The notes: generated from the letters alone by a model not told the origin. Positions 1-8,027 are shown, counted from the stretch's first letter. The stretch is DNA of 31,832 nt from an uncultured Eubacteriales bacterium (GCA_900549645.1 URPD01000016.1:1-31832), one strand, 5' to 3'. Numbers and translations are program-made.

Positions 1-595
1 CGCCGCGGATATCTTTGTAATTGAGCGTATTGACGATTACTTTTGTCGTGCCGATAACGTCGCCGCCGATATTGAGCCTTCCGCTTTGTCCGTTGGCTGC
101 GTCAACGTCCAGCCGCAGATAAGGATTGTTAACGGCAATATAATCGTGCGTGATGTTTACGGAAGCGTTTTTCCCGAGTACCACCTGAGCGGTGTCAACC
201 TTAAAATCGTAAACGTTGTTGACCCGGCTGTTGAAAATGACGCTGTTCGTCGTGCATTGCGGACAAACGTCGCCGGTGATGTTTATGTCGTAGGCATAAC
301 CATCATATTCGATTTGGTTTGAAACGGCTTTGCCGCCGTCGATTTCATCGTCGAAAACGATTTTTCCTCCGTTGCGCACATCCAGGTTGAGGTTCAGGCG
401 GGCTTCGTCCGTCCCCTGCATCCAGACGGCGTTGTTTATCTTGCCGCGGCTGTCTTCGGTATAGTTTCCGCGGAACAGGGTTTCCGTTCCGTCGGCGGAG
501 ATTGTGAGATCGTTGGCGGAATAGACGGCACCGCCCAACGCCGGATGTGAAGCGGATTCTGTTTTGGCATAGTTGCCGATAAACTTTTTACTTGT
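1..595 (-). pseudogene. Start-less beta-helix/adhesin-like frame, runs off left edge
   Basis: An uninterrupted minus-strand frame of about 198 codons runs from just after a stop codon at 596-598 to the left edge. It begins with FIGNYAKTESA, followed by GGAVYSANDLTISADG and LFRGNYTEDSRGKINNAVWM. Later segments are rich in Asn, Asp, Gly and Val, for example NPYLRLDVDAANGQSGRLNI. The paired F-x-G-N and GGAVYS motifs resemble the repeats of polymorphic outer-membrane/autotransporter-type right-handed beta-helix adhesins. No signal peptide, ribosome binding site or plausible ATG lies at the 5' end. The FIGN repeat starts only a few codons after the tetR stop codon (588-590), in another frame. The frame therefore looks 5'-truncated: either a gene fragment brought in by recombination or a contig join. 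GC looks lower than in the rest of the window. The family is inferred from motif style only. Confidence 0.55.
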
Positions 596-1280
596 TCATT
601 ATCGACTCGAAGCCGGCTTCGGCCTGCGCAACAACACTTCGGACAAGATTCACCGCCGTCGTATGCAGATCCATTTCCAGCACCGACTCGATGACCTGCT
701 CCTGAAGACTCTGCGGGACATGGTACAGCGTGAAGCAGCAGCCGAGGAAACGCCGCAGCTTGTCATTCATCGTGAAATAGACGTCGCAGGGTTTGGCCAT
801 AAAGCCGCGCATTATCCCCGCCGACGCGATCTCAAGCTCGTAGAAATCGCGGGATGAGCTGCCGGGGTTATATGGGGCGAAGAACTGCTCAAGCTCCTTC
901 GCAGTGTTCTGATATATATACTCGGAAGTCGTGGGCAGGGAATAGGCGGTCACATACAGCTCGCGCAGAGGTTCTGACAGCTCGGATAGATAAAGCTGCA
1001 GGGATGTTTCGGCCGCATATATCATAACCGGCTCCGCATTGCTGCCGATGATACTGAATATCTCGTTGAACTGCCCAGTGAACATATGCTCGACAAGCTG
1101 CAACAGCAGCGCTTCCTTGTTTTCAAACGCCGCGAAGAATGACGACGCAGACATTCCCGCCACCTTCGCTATAGACGCTGTGGTGGTTTTCTCATAGCCA
1201 TCGACGAGAAAACGGGTTATCGCCGCCAGCAGCATTTTGTTCCGCCGGGCGATACCCTTTGGCTGTAGTCCCTTTGGCAT
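588..1280 (-). CDS. TetR/AcrR family transcriptional regulator
   Basis: The 230-residue protein has an N-terminal TetR helix-turn-helix at about residues 15-60 (AITRFLVDGYEKTTTASIAKVAGMS, then the FFAAFENKEALLLQLVEHMF helix). An all-helical ligand-binding or dimerisation domain without recognisable specificity follows. I chose the ATG at 1280 because AGGAGG at 1286-1291 sits 5-6 nt upstream; a TTG at 1295 would overlap that site. A sigma-A-like promoter lies at 1326-1354. TetR proteins usually repress a nearby transporter or enzyme, but no obvious target is adjacent. Its downstream neighbour is the truncated adhesin-like frame, so the original target may have been lost. The family call is secure; ligand and target are unknown. 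Confidence 0.85.
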   Translation of the reverse strand: MPKGLQPKGIARRNKMLLAAITRFLVDGYEKTTTASIAKVAGMSASSFFAAFENKEALLLQLVEHMFTGQFNEIFSIIGSNAEPVMIYAAETSLQLYLSELSEPLRELYVTAYSLPTTSEYIYQNTAKELEQFFAPYNPGSSSRDFYELEIASAGIMRGFMAKPCDVYFTMNDKLRRFLGCCFTLYHVPQSLQEQVIESVLEMDLHTTAVNLVRSVVAQAEAGFESIMNK

Positions 1281-1325
1281 GCCGTACCTCCTCAAGTATA
1301 TACAAAGATAATTACATTTTAATCT

Positions 1326-1354
1326 ATTTTATCAGACTTGAGCGAGCTAAGCAA
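1326..1354 (-). promoter_or_regulatory. Sigma-A-like promoter of the tetR gene
   Basis: Read on the minus strand, TTGCTT (1354-1349) and TAAAAT (1331-1326) are separated by 17 bp and lie upstream of the tetR start at 1280. Confidence 0.5.
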
Positions 1355-1388
1355 GCCCATGCTGCCGAAAAGCGCCCACAAGCCGGAA

Positions 1389-2417
1389 TTATGCCCGCCT
1401 GCGCTTTATGTACAGCATTGCCGGGAGCGCGCAGCCGCTTACAAGCAGTATTGCAGCCCATACGAACGAAGAGTCTCCGGTTTTGGGCTTTTCCGAGGGG
1501 GAAAGCTTGGCTATGCTTACAGGAGCCTTCTTATAGCCGCAGACGCTGCATTCCTCGTGCTTTTCGCCCTCTTTTGAAGTCGTGGCTTCTCTGTCTATCT
1601 TCCATACGAGCTTATGAGCTTCAATGTCTTTTTTGTCACCGCAGACGCTGCACTCCTGATAATGATTGTCGGCGTCATGCGCGTCCTTGTAATCGTGATT
1701 GCCCGTGATGCTTTCGGCCTTAGTCTCACCGCAGGCGGTGCAGGTGTACTTCATCGAACCGGGGGCGAGGCAGGTGCCGGGGTCAGTCACGACGCCGTTG
1801 TCCCATGTGTGCGGGAGCACCCTGCTGAGGAGGGAATCGCACTTGGTGCAATATGCCCAGTGGCCGCGCTAGTCGTGCTTGAACTGCGCACGGATGTGTT
1901 CCGTTTTGGGGACAGTGCCTCCGCATACGGAGCAGGTGGTGCTGAGGCAGGTGGGATTGGTGTTGCCGCTGTGGTCACAGGTCTGCACATAGCCGCAGTC
2001 GGAGCAGCTGCGCTTGCCGGACTGGTATTCCGAATAGTTGTGCTCCTTATTCAAGGACAGTCCGCATACGCAGGTTGCCTTGTGATAGCGGGCGGGATCC
2101 TGACCGCTTGAGGCCGAGAGCTGAGCGTATTCGATGGTGTAATCGCCAAATCTGGGAGTAAAACAACGCTGCTCATGATCAAGCGTATGTTCCCAATCGT
2201 CATGCGCATGTATAATGTGAAAGTAGCGGCCAGAGTTGGCATTATCCGTGCCCTTCGTATATCCGTCCAGATACATATGCAGAGCAGTTTCATCGCACGC
2301 CGGGCAGTACTTCGAATAAGGCAGCGCATCGCCCGGCTTTAGCGCGAATGCGGCGGTGGGCAGCAGACAGACGAGCATTGCAGCCAGAATGAGGAGCGCA
2401 AGTATTTTCTTTTTTAT
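1389..2417 (-). pseudogene. Secreted Cys-rich, LPxTG-like anchored protein, disrupted (ATA start, in-frame TAG)
   Basis: Read through its internal stop, this is one 341-residue surface protein. It has a lipid-rich signal peptide (KKKILALLILAAMLVCLLP, then TAAFA), about eight CxxC zinc-knuckle-like motifs (CPAC, CVCG, CSDCG, CSVCG, CTKC, CTACG, CSVCG twice), a sortase-type PKTGD motif, a hydrophobic stretch and an RRR tail. Two lesions are visible. The codon in start position, 6 nt after a clean AAGGAG, is ATA (2417-2415), and no ATG lies nearby in frame. A TAG at 1871-1869 interrupts FKHD/RGHWAYCTKC, after which the same CxxC pattern resumes in the same frame. Such Cys/His repeat proteins are common wall proteins of gut Clostridia with unknown function. 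The gene is a decayed pseudogene unless ATA initiation and amber readthrough really occur. Confidence 0.75.
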
Positions 2418-2465
2418 GTGATTCTCCTTTTTTAATAAGATGTGGTTACAAACATAATCTCGCTC

Positions 2466-2507
2466 TTGACTATGGTCAATTATATCAGAGAAGTCGATAA
2501 AATGCAA
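2466..2507 (-). promoter_or_regulatory. Promoter of the surface-protein gene with an operator-like dyad
   Basis: On the minus strand TTGCAT (2507-2502) and a perfect TATAAT (2484-2479) are spaced by 17 bp. An inverted repeat TTGAC-N4-GTCAA (2466-2479) overlaps the end of the -10 and the expected start site, as a repressor operator would. An intact promoter in front of a disrupted gene suggests the disruption is recent. Confidence 0.55.
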
Positions 2508-2546
2508 GAAAAAATCTAAAAGCTCTGCAAAATTAAGATATATAAA

Positions 2547-2575
2547 TTGACTTGCCTGCGGGAATTGGATATAAT
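2547..2575 (+). promoter_or_regulatory. Sigma-A promoter of the trxB-trxA operon
   Basis: TTGACT (2547-2552), a 17-bp spacer and a perfect TATAAT (2570-2575) lie 27 bp upstream of the chosen trxB-like start. Confidence 0.65.
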
Positions 2576-2601
2576 CAAAATCAGAAAGCGAAGTGATATT
2601 T

Positions 2602-3405
2602 ATGTATGATATAATTATTGTCGGCGGCGGTGCGGCGGGTACCTCCGCAGCGCTTACCGCGCGCAGCCGCGGCAAAAGCGTCGCCGTTATCGCAAACCCG
2701 GTCGATACCTCGAGCATGTATAAGGCGGAGAGCATGAGCAATTACCCCGGTATGCCGGAGGTCACGGGCGAGGAGATGGCGCGAGTATTTCGTGAGCAGC
2801 TTGTGAGCAGCGGCGCGGAGCTGATAAACGGGCGTGTGCTCTCGGCCGTGCCTATGGGCGGCAGCTTCGGCGTCGCGGTAGGCAGTGATTTTTATGAGTG
2901 CCGCGCTGTGATACTCGCCCCCGGCATTACCCGGGAAAAGCTGTATCCCGGCGAGGCGGAGTATCTCGGCAGAGGCGTGAGCTACTGCGCGACCTGTGAC
3001 GGTATGCTCTATCGCGGCAAGACCGTCGCCCTTATCGGCGGCAGCGAGGAGGCAAGGCACGACGCGAAATTTTTGTGCGGCATCGGCTGCAATGTCATTG
3101 AGCTGCCCGGCGCGGCGCGCTATGAGATTATCGGCACGCAGCGTGCGGAGGCGGTCGTTTCCGGCGGGGAGACATATCCGGTGGACGGAGTGTTCATAAT
3201 AAAGGATACGGTGTCGGTTGCAAATCTCATGCCCGGACTTGAGCGCAGCGGCGCGGCGATTTCCGTCGGGCGCGGCATGGAGACAAGCATACCCGGCGTG
3301 TTCGCGGCGGGGGACTGCACGGGCAAGCCGTATCAGGCGGCAAAGGCAGTAGGCGAGGGGAATATTGCGGCCCTCAGTGCCTGCGAGTATATCGACAAAT
3401 TATAA
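2602..3405 (+). CDS. Thioredoxin reductase-like flavoprotein, probably not NADPH-dependent
   Basis: The 267-residue protein carries an N-terminal FAD-binding Rossmann motif (VGGGAAG, residues 7-13), the redox-active CATC of thioredoxin reductases at about residues 129-132, and a C-terminal FAD motif (GVFAAGDC, then an A-rich segment). It should reduce the thioredoxin encoded just downstream. The usual length is about 310; the loss lies in the central pyridine-nucleotide domain. The expected HRRxxxR NADPH-phosphate motif is absent, GGSEEA replaces the usual glycine motif, and only about 60 residues separate CATC from VDGVFII. Clostridial ferredoxin-dependent flavin thioredoxin reductases (FFTR) lack the NADPH motifs in the same way, so a ferredoxin donor is inferred. 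ATG 2602 is preferred over a GTG at 2593. Confidence 0.8.
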   Translation: MYDIIIVGGGAAGTSAALTARSRGKSVAVIANPVDTSSMYKAESMSNYPGMPEVTGEEMARVFREQLVSSGAELINGRVLSAVPMGGSFGVAVGSDFYECRAVILAPGITREKLYPGEAEYLGRGVSYCATCDGMLYRGKTVALIGGSEEARHDAKFLCGIGCNVIELPGAARYEIIGTQRAEAVVSGGETYPVDGVFIIKDTVSVANLMPGLERSGAAISVGRGMETSIPGVFAAGDCTGKPYQAAKAVGEGNIAALSACEYIDKL

Positions 3406-3435
3406 TTATATTTTAATAAGAAAGGAAAAAATACT

Positions 3436-3741
3436 ATGGCTATTGAGCATCTTAATGAAAATAACTTTGAAGCGGCGCTTGCCGAGGGAAAATGCCTTGT
3501 GGACTTCTGGGCGACATGGTGCGGCCCCTGCCGTATGCAGGCTCCCATACTTGAGAAGCTGGATGCGGAGCTGGGCGGCAGCGTGAAAATATTCAAGGTT
3601 GACGTGGACGAGAACCCGGCGCTTGCGCAGAAGCTTGGCATCGCCAGCATTCCCACCCTGCTTGCAACCGAGAACGGCAAGGTCAAGGATATGCGCGTTG
3701 GGCTTCAGACCGTGGATCAGCTCAAGCAGATGCTTGCCTGA
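3436..3741 (+). CDS. trxA: Thioredoxin
   Basis: The 101-residue protein is a standard-length thioredoxin fold with FWATWCGPCRMQAP holding the WCGPC active site at about residues 28-32. VDVDENPALAQKLGIASIPTLL supplies the conserved cis-proline loop. It reduces cytoplasmic protein disulfides and would be recharged by the flavoprotein encoded 30 bp upstream. A GAAAGGA ribosome binding site precedes ATG 3436. No promoter separates the two genes, so they should be co-transcribed from 2547. No clear terminator is visible before the next promoter at 3763. Confidence 0.95.
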   Translation: MAIEHLNENNFEAALAEGKCLVDFWATWCGPCRMQAPILEKLDAELGGSVKIFKVDVDENPALAQKLGIASIPTLLATENGKVKDMRVGLQTVDQLKQMLA

Positions 3742-3762
3742 GATAAAGTTGCCCACCGCGGC

Positions 3763-3791
3763 TTGACAAAGTTTTTCAAATACGCTATATT
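3763..3791 (+). promoter_or_regulatory. Consensus sigma-A promoter driving the T-box leader
   Basis: A perfect TTGACA (3763-3768), a 17-bp spacer and TATATT (3786-3791) lie just upstream of the T-box RNA. Transcription should start near 3798. Confidence 0.8.
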
Positions 3792-3797
3792 TATCAG

Positions 3798-4027
3798 AGT
3801 TAACTGCTTTGATTGGCAGGAGTACACGTTTTGCGGATCGTCAGAGAGGGCGCGGCAGGTGAGAGCGCTTGTGAGGCGGCGTGGAAGGTCGGCCATGAGC
3901 ATCCGGCGCGATATGTAGTGCCGGGCGGGTTCTCCCGTTATAGGGACATGAGAGCCGCTTCGGCGGAATTCAGGTGGTACCGCGGTATATTATCGCCCTG
4001 AGGTCATTGACCTCAGGGCGTTTTTGT
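3798..4027 (+). promoter_or_regulatory. T-box riboswitch leader, Val specifier (GTC)
   Basis: The hallmark T-box AGGTGGTACCGCGGT is at 3972-3986. Its TGGT (3975-3978) would pair with an uncharged ACCA tRNA end. Stem I elements are present: AGAGAG at 3843-3848, GGTGAGAGC at 3858-3866 and GGCCATGAGC at 3891-3900. The triplet GTC at 3888-3890 is in the specifier position, consistent with valS downstream. The leader ends in a perfect GC-rich terminator hairpin. Uncharged tRNA-Val should favour the antiterminator and switch on the two downstream genes. The T-box identity is firm; specifier placement is by eye. Confidence 0.93.
3994..4027 (+). terminator. T-box regulated intrinsic terminator
   Basis: CGCCCTGAGGTC (3994-4005) pairs perfectly with GACCTCAGGGCG (4009-4020), followed by TTTTTGTTT. 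It is the off-state element of the T-box and ends 14 nt before the next start codon. Confidence 0.9.
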
Positions 4028-4040
4028 TTGGGGTGAAGTT

Positions 4041-4565
4041 ATGCAATTTATAGCCGAATATACGGTAGACGAGATGGACTTTCTCAGCTTTGTGCGTATA
4101 AACCGCTATATACGCGGCAAGGTACCGCGCAAGCTGCTCAATGCGGTCACGATTGCGGTTTCCGTAGTCCTCGCGGCGCTGTGCGTATTGCTGACGCTGC
4201 GCGGCGCGTGGACGGGGAAGAACGCCATAATCGTCGCAATAGGTGTGCTGCTGATATGCTGGGAGCTTCGGCGAGACAGGTATTATGCCAACGAGAACCG
4301 CCGCAAGATGACGGGCTACGTCGAGAAAATGCAGCTCAGCGCGGACGAGAGCGGGATAAACATCAGCTCCGACGGCAACGTCGAGCATGTGGACTATAAG
4401 CGCATCGAGGCGATATATCACTGCCGCGAGAGCCTGTTCGTGTATGTGGCCGACGACAGGGCGTACATCATCCCCGACGGCGCGTTCAGCACCGGCACCG
4501 CGGCGGACTTCGCCGCATATGCCGCAAAAAAGTGCGGCAAGAGCGTAAATAATGTGAGTATTTGA
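4041..4565 (+). CDS. YcxB-like membrane protein under T-box control
   Basis: The 174-residue protein has two predicted membrane segments (about residues 35-56 and 61-78). A soluble C-terminal region (about residues 95-165: MQLSADESGI, VDYKRIEAIYHCRESLFVYVADDRAYIIPDGAF) matches the pattern of the YcxB-like domain. The molecular function of the family is unknown. GGGGTG lies 5 nt before ATG 4041. The gene sits between the Val T-box terminator and valS, with only 25 bp to valS and no promoter between. It should therefore be induced with valS when tRNA-Val is uncharged. Whether this is functional or positional cannot be told from the sequence. Confidence 0.75.
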   Translation: MQFIAEYTVDEMDFLSFVRINRYIRGKVPRKLLNAVTIAVSVVLAALCVLLTLRGAWTGKNAIIVAIGVLLICWELRRDRYYANENRRKMTGYVEKMQLSADESGINISSDGNVEHVDYKRIEAIYHCRESLFVYVADDRAYIIPDGAFSTGTAADFAAYAAKKCGKSVNNVSI

Positions 4566-4590
4566 AAATTTTCAGGAGAGGATCGAAAAA

Positions 4591-7215
4591 ATGAAAGAAC
4601 TTCCGAAAGTGTATGAACCGAAATCGGTTGAGAAGAAGATCTACGACATGTGGATGCAGGGCGGCTATTTCAAGGGCAAAATAGACCCCGACAAGAAGCC
4701 CTTCTCCATCGTCATGCCGCCCCCCAATGTCACCGGCCAGCTCCATATGGGACACGCGCTGGACTCCACGCTTCAGGACATTATGACCCGCTATAAGCGT
4801 ATGCAGGGCTACGCCGCGCTGTGGCTGCCCGGCGTCGACCACGCGGGCATCGCAACGCAGATAAAGGTCGAGGAAGTGCTCCGCAAGGAGGAGGGCAAGA
4901 CCCGCTATGACCTCGGCCGCGAAGAGTTCCTTGAGCGCGTCTGGGAGTGGAAGGAGAAGTACGGCGACCGTATCGTAGAGCAGCAGAAGAGCATGGGCGT
5001 ATCCTGCGACTGGGATCGCAGCCGCTTCACCATGGACGAGACCTGCGCCAAGGCCGTCCGCGAGACCTTCTGTGATCTGTACGAGAAGGGACTCATTTAC
5101 AAGGGACGCCGCATGATAAACTGGTGCCCGCACTGCCGCACCGCGCTTTCCGACGCGGAGGTCGAGTATAAGGACATCCCCGGCAGCTTCTGGCACATCA
5201 GATATCCCATCGAAGGCTCCGACGAGGAGTTCATCATCGCTACCACCCGCCCCGAAACCATGCTGGGCGACAGCGGCGTCGCCGTCAACCCCGCGGACGA
5301 GAAGTATCAGCACCTCGTCGGCAAGAACGCGATACTCCCGCTTGTCGGCCGCAAGCTCCCCATCGTCGCCGACGATTACGTTGAGCTTGGCTTCGGCACC
5401 GGCGCCGTCAAGATGACCCCCTGCCACGACCCCAACGACTATGAGGTCGGCCTGCGCCATAACCTTGAGCAGATACAGTGCATCGACGAGGACGGCAAGA
5501 TCATAAACGGCGGCAAGTACGACGGAATGGATCGCTACGAGGCGCGCAAGGCCATCGTCGCCGATCTGGAGGAGCAGGGCTACCTCGTCAAGGTCGAGCC
5601 GTACAGTCACAACGTCGGCTGCTGCTACCGCTGCGGCAAGGTCGTCGAGCCGATGCTGTCCCCGCAGTGGTTCGTGAAGATGGAGCCGCTGGCAAAGAAA
5701 GCGATAGACGTCGTCAAGGACGGCAGAATAAAGTTCGTCCCCGAACGCTTCACCAAGACCTATCTTAACTGGATGGAGAACGTCCACGACTGGTGCATCT
5801 CCCGCCAGCTCTGGTGGGGTCATCAGATACCCGCGTGGTACTGCGCCGACTGCGGCCACATCACCGTCTCCCGCGAGGATGCGACGGAGTGCGAGTGCTG
5901 CCACAGCAAGCACATCACCCGCGACGAGGACGTTCTGGACACATGGTTCAGCTCTGCGCTCTGGCCGTTCTCCACGATGGGCTGGCCGGAAAAGACCGAG
6001 GAGCTTAACTACTGGTACCCGACCTCCGTTATGATAACCGGCTACGACATCATCTTCTTCTGGGTTGCGAGAATGATATTCTCCGGCATGGAGCAGATGG
6101 ACAAGGAGCCGTTCAAGACCGTGTTCATCCACGGCCTCGTGCGCGACAGTCAGGGACGCAAGATGTCCAAGTCCCTCGGCAACGGCATCGACCCGCTGGA
6201 GATGGTAGAGAAGTACGGCGCGGACGCACTGCGCTACAACCTCATCACCGGCAACTCCCCCGGCAACGATATGCGCTTCTACGTCGAGAAGTGCGAAGCG
6301 ATGCGCAACTTCTGCAACAAGCTCTGGAACGCGTCCCGCTTCGTGATGATGAACCTCACGATTGACAAAAACGAGCTGCCCGAAAAGCTTGAGATAGAGG
6401 ACAAGTGGATCCTTTCCAAGCTCAACGACCTTGTCAAAGAGGTCTGCGAGAATATGGACAGTTACGAGCTGGGCGTCGCCGCGGGCAAGATATACGACTT
6501 CATCTGGGACAGCTACTGCGACTGGTATATCGAGCTGACCAAGCCCCGCCTCAACGGCGAGGACGAGCAGAGCAAGCTCGGCGCGCAGAAGGTGCTGCTC
6601 TATGTCCTGACCGAGATACTCAAGCTTGTCCACCCGTTCATGCCGTTCATCTCCGAGGAGATTTGGCAGGCGTTGCCGCATGAGGGCGAGGCGCTTATGG
6701 TCGAGCGCTACCCCGAGTTTACCGAGGCGCTGAGTTTCCCCGAGGACGAGCAGAACTTTGAGATGGTCATGACCGCTATAAAGGCAGTCCGCGCCCGCCG
6801 CAGCGAGATGAACGTGCCGCCCTCCAGAAAGGCGCACCTTATCATCGCAACGGATAAGAAGGCCGCGTTCGAGGCCGGACGCAGTTACATCTGCAAGCTG
6901 GCCTACGCGAGCGAAGTCACCGTCGCCGGCGAAGCTCCTGAAGGCAGCGAGGGCATGGTTTCGGTCATCACCGACAACGCCCGCATGTTCATGCCGATGG
7001 CGGAGCTGGTCGACCTTGAGAAGGAGAAAGCGCGCATCCAGAAGGAGCTCGCCAACGCCGAAAAGATGCTCGCCGGTCAGAATGCGAAGCTTGCAAACGA
7101 GAACTTCGTCTCCCGTGCGCCGGAGCAGGTAGTCAATGCCGAGCGCGAGAAGAAGGCAAAGCTTGAGGCGCTTATAGATAACCTCAGGATAAGCCTTGAA
7201 AATCTGGGCAAATAA
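4591..7215 (+). CDS. valS: Valine--tRNA ligase
   Basis: The 874-residue class I aminoacyl-tRNA synthetase charges tRNA-Val in the cytoplasm. It shows the HIGH-type motif as HMGH near residues 51-54 (PPPNVTGQLHMGHALD) and the KMSKS motif near residue 525 (GRKMSKSLGNGIDPLE). The editing domain is marked by TTRPETMLGD near residue 217, Cys-rich metal-binding segments by CCYRCGKVVEP and CADCGHIT/CECCHSKH, and DTWFSSALWPF by the catalytic core. A C-terminal Lys/Glu-rich coiled-coil arm (about residues 805-874) is typical of ValRS. AGGAGAGG precedes ATG 4591. Expression is set by the T-box at 3798-4027. Confidence 0.98.
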   Translation: MKELPKVYEPKSVEKKIYDMWMQGGYFKGKIDPDKKPFSIVMPPPNVTGQLHMGHALDSTLQDIMTRYKRMQGYAALWLPGVDHAGIATQIKVEEVLRKEEGKTRYDLGREEFLERVWEWKEKYGDRIVEQQKSMGVSCDWDRSRFTMDETCAKAVRETFCDLYEKGLIYKGRRMINWCPHCRTALSDAEVEYKDIPGSFWHIRYPIEGSDEEFIIATTRPETMLGDSGVAVNPADEKYQHLVGKNAILPLVGRKLPIVADDYVELGFGTGAVKMTPCHDPNDYEVGLRHNLEQIQCIDEDGKIINGGKYDGMDRYEARKAIVADLEEQGYLVKVEPYSHNVGCCYRCGKVVEPMLSPQWFVKMEPLAKKAIDVVKDGRIKFVPERFTKTYLNWMENVHDWCISRQLWWGHQIPAWYCADCGHITVSREDATECECCHSKHITRDEDVLDTWFSSALWPFSTMGWPEKTEELNYWYPTSVMITGYDIIFFWVARMIFSGMEQMDKEPFKTVFIHGLVRDSQGRKMSKSLGNGIDPLEMVEKYGADALRYNLITGNSPGNDMRFYVEKCEAMRNFCNKLWNASRFVMMNLTIDKNELPEKLEIEDKWILSKLNDLVKEVCENMDSYELGVAAGKIYDFIWDSYCDWYIELTKPRLNGEDEQSKLGAQKVLLYVLTEILKLVHPFMPFISEEIWQALPHEGEALMVERYPEFTEALSFPEDEQNFEMVMTAIKAVRARRSEMNVPPSRKAHLIIATDKKAAFEAGRSYICKLAYASEVTVAGEAPEGSEGMVSVITDNARMFMPMAELVDLEKEKARIQKELANAEKMLAGQNAKLANENFVSRAPEQVVNAEREKKAKLEALIDNLRISLENLGK

Positions 7216-7230
7216 TATCAATCAAAGCTG

Positions 7231-7256
7231 CTGCGGCCGGTGAAAGCCGGCCGCAG
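7231..7256 (+). other. Perfect GC-rich hairpin without U-tract
   Basis: CTGCGGCCGG (7231-7240) pairs perfectly with CCGGCCGCAG (7247-7256) around the loop TGAAAG, between valS and the acetyltransferase gene. No T-run follows, so it may protect the valS 3' end or pause polymerase rather than terminate efficiently. Confidence 0.6.
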
Positions 7257-7273
7257 TGCTAAAAGGAACTTAT

Positions 7274-7978
7274 ATGATAAACAAAGCTCTTGAATATCTC
7301 CAGCGTGAGTATCTGCACAATCTCGATATGATCGAGTGTCTGCGCCGTGACCTGTATGACGTCGTGTACGCCGCCGAGGACGGCGTCCTCATCCGCGACA
7401 AGCTCGACGGCTACACGCATATGCTTGCCTGCCGCGACGCGGAGGCCGCGCTGCGGATAGCGAAGCTGACGCAGTCCGGCTGCGGCCTGTTCGTGGCGCA
7501 TCAGGCGGATACCGTGGAGCCGCTGAGGGAGCTGCTTGGCTTTGACGAAGCGTCCGAGTGCTGGCAGGCGATATACCTCAAGGATACGCCGCTGCCCATC
7601 GGGGATTTCGATATACGCCGGCTCGACCTCAGCTATGCCCCCTTCGTCGCAGAGCACTATAACGGCCCGGACTGCCTTGAATACATGCAGTGGCAGATAA
7701 ACGACGGCGCGATGCTCGGCGCATTCGTGGACGGCGAGCTTGCAGGCTTCATCGGCAGGCACGATCAGGGCGCACTCGGCGTGCTTGAGGTGCTACCGGA
7801 ATACCGCCGCCGCGGCATTGCTACCGCGCTGGAGAGCGCCGCAATAAACCGCGAGCTGCAGGAGGGGCACGTGCCGTACTGCCATCTGTATACGGATAAT
7901 CTCGCGTCCCGCGCGCTCCAGCAGAGTCTCGGCCTGAGCTTCGCGGATAAAAACGTCTGGTGGCTGTACCGTAAATAA
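7274..7978 (+). CDS. GNAT family N-acetyltransferase
   Basis: The 234-residue protein has a C-terminal GNAT domain. The acetyl-CoA-binding motif A is GVLEVLPEYRRRGIATALE, near residues 168-186. The following HLYTDNLASRALQQSLGLSF segment is the usual motif B with the N-x-x-S-x-x-x-x-x-x-LGF pattern. The N-terminal half (about residues 1-110) resembles a degenerate second acetyltransferase fold. The substrate is unknown. AAAGGA sits 7 nt before ATG 7274; an in-frame upstream GTG at 7256 has no ribosome binding site. A strong terminator follows at 8028, separating it from the sporulation operon. Confidence 0.8.
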   Translation: MINKALEYLQREYLHNLDMIECLRRDLYDVVYAAEDGVLIRDKLDGYTHMLACRDAEAALRIAKLTQSGCGLFVAHQADTVEPLRELLGFDEASECWQAIYLKDTPLPIGDFDIRRLDLSYAPFVAEHYNGPDCLEYMQWQINDGAMLGAFVDGELAGFIGRHDQGALGVLEVLPEYRRRGIATALESAAINRELQEGHVPYCHLYTDNLASRALQQSLGLSFADKNVWWLYRK

Positions 7979-7993
7979 TGATCTGTCCCATGC

Positions 7994-8000
7994 TTCGACA
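7994..8000 (-). promoter_or_regulatory. Exact Spo0A (0A) box upstream of spoIIA
   Basis: TTCGACA is the exact complement of the 0A-box core TGTCGAA and lies 88 bp before the spoIIAA start. In Bacillus the spoIIA operon is activated by Spo0A~P with sigma-H. I could not identify a convincing sigma-H promoter between the box and the gene. Confidence 0.5.
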
Positions 8001-8027
8001 GCATATGCGGAGAATAAATATTAAAAT

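Noticed and set aside
86..322. 78-codon plus-strand frame at the left edge
   Set aside because: The opposite strand carries the adhesin-like frame with repeat motifs; this frame shows none and has no ribosome binding site.
2581..3060. 159-codon minus-strand frame over the trxB-like gene
   Set aside because: Antisense of a clearly conserved flavoprotein; no ribosome binding site.
4486..7221. 911-codon open frame antisense to valS
   Set aside because: It mirrors the valS codon pattern in a GC-rich gene. The product is Leu/Val/His/Asp-rich with no recognisable domain, and valS is unambiguous on the plus strand.
7231..7256. Hairpin as an intrinsic terminator of valS
   Set aside because: The stem is perfect but no U-tract follows, so I list it only as a hairpin.
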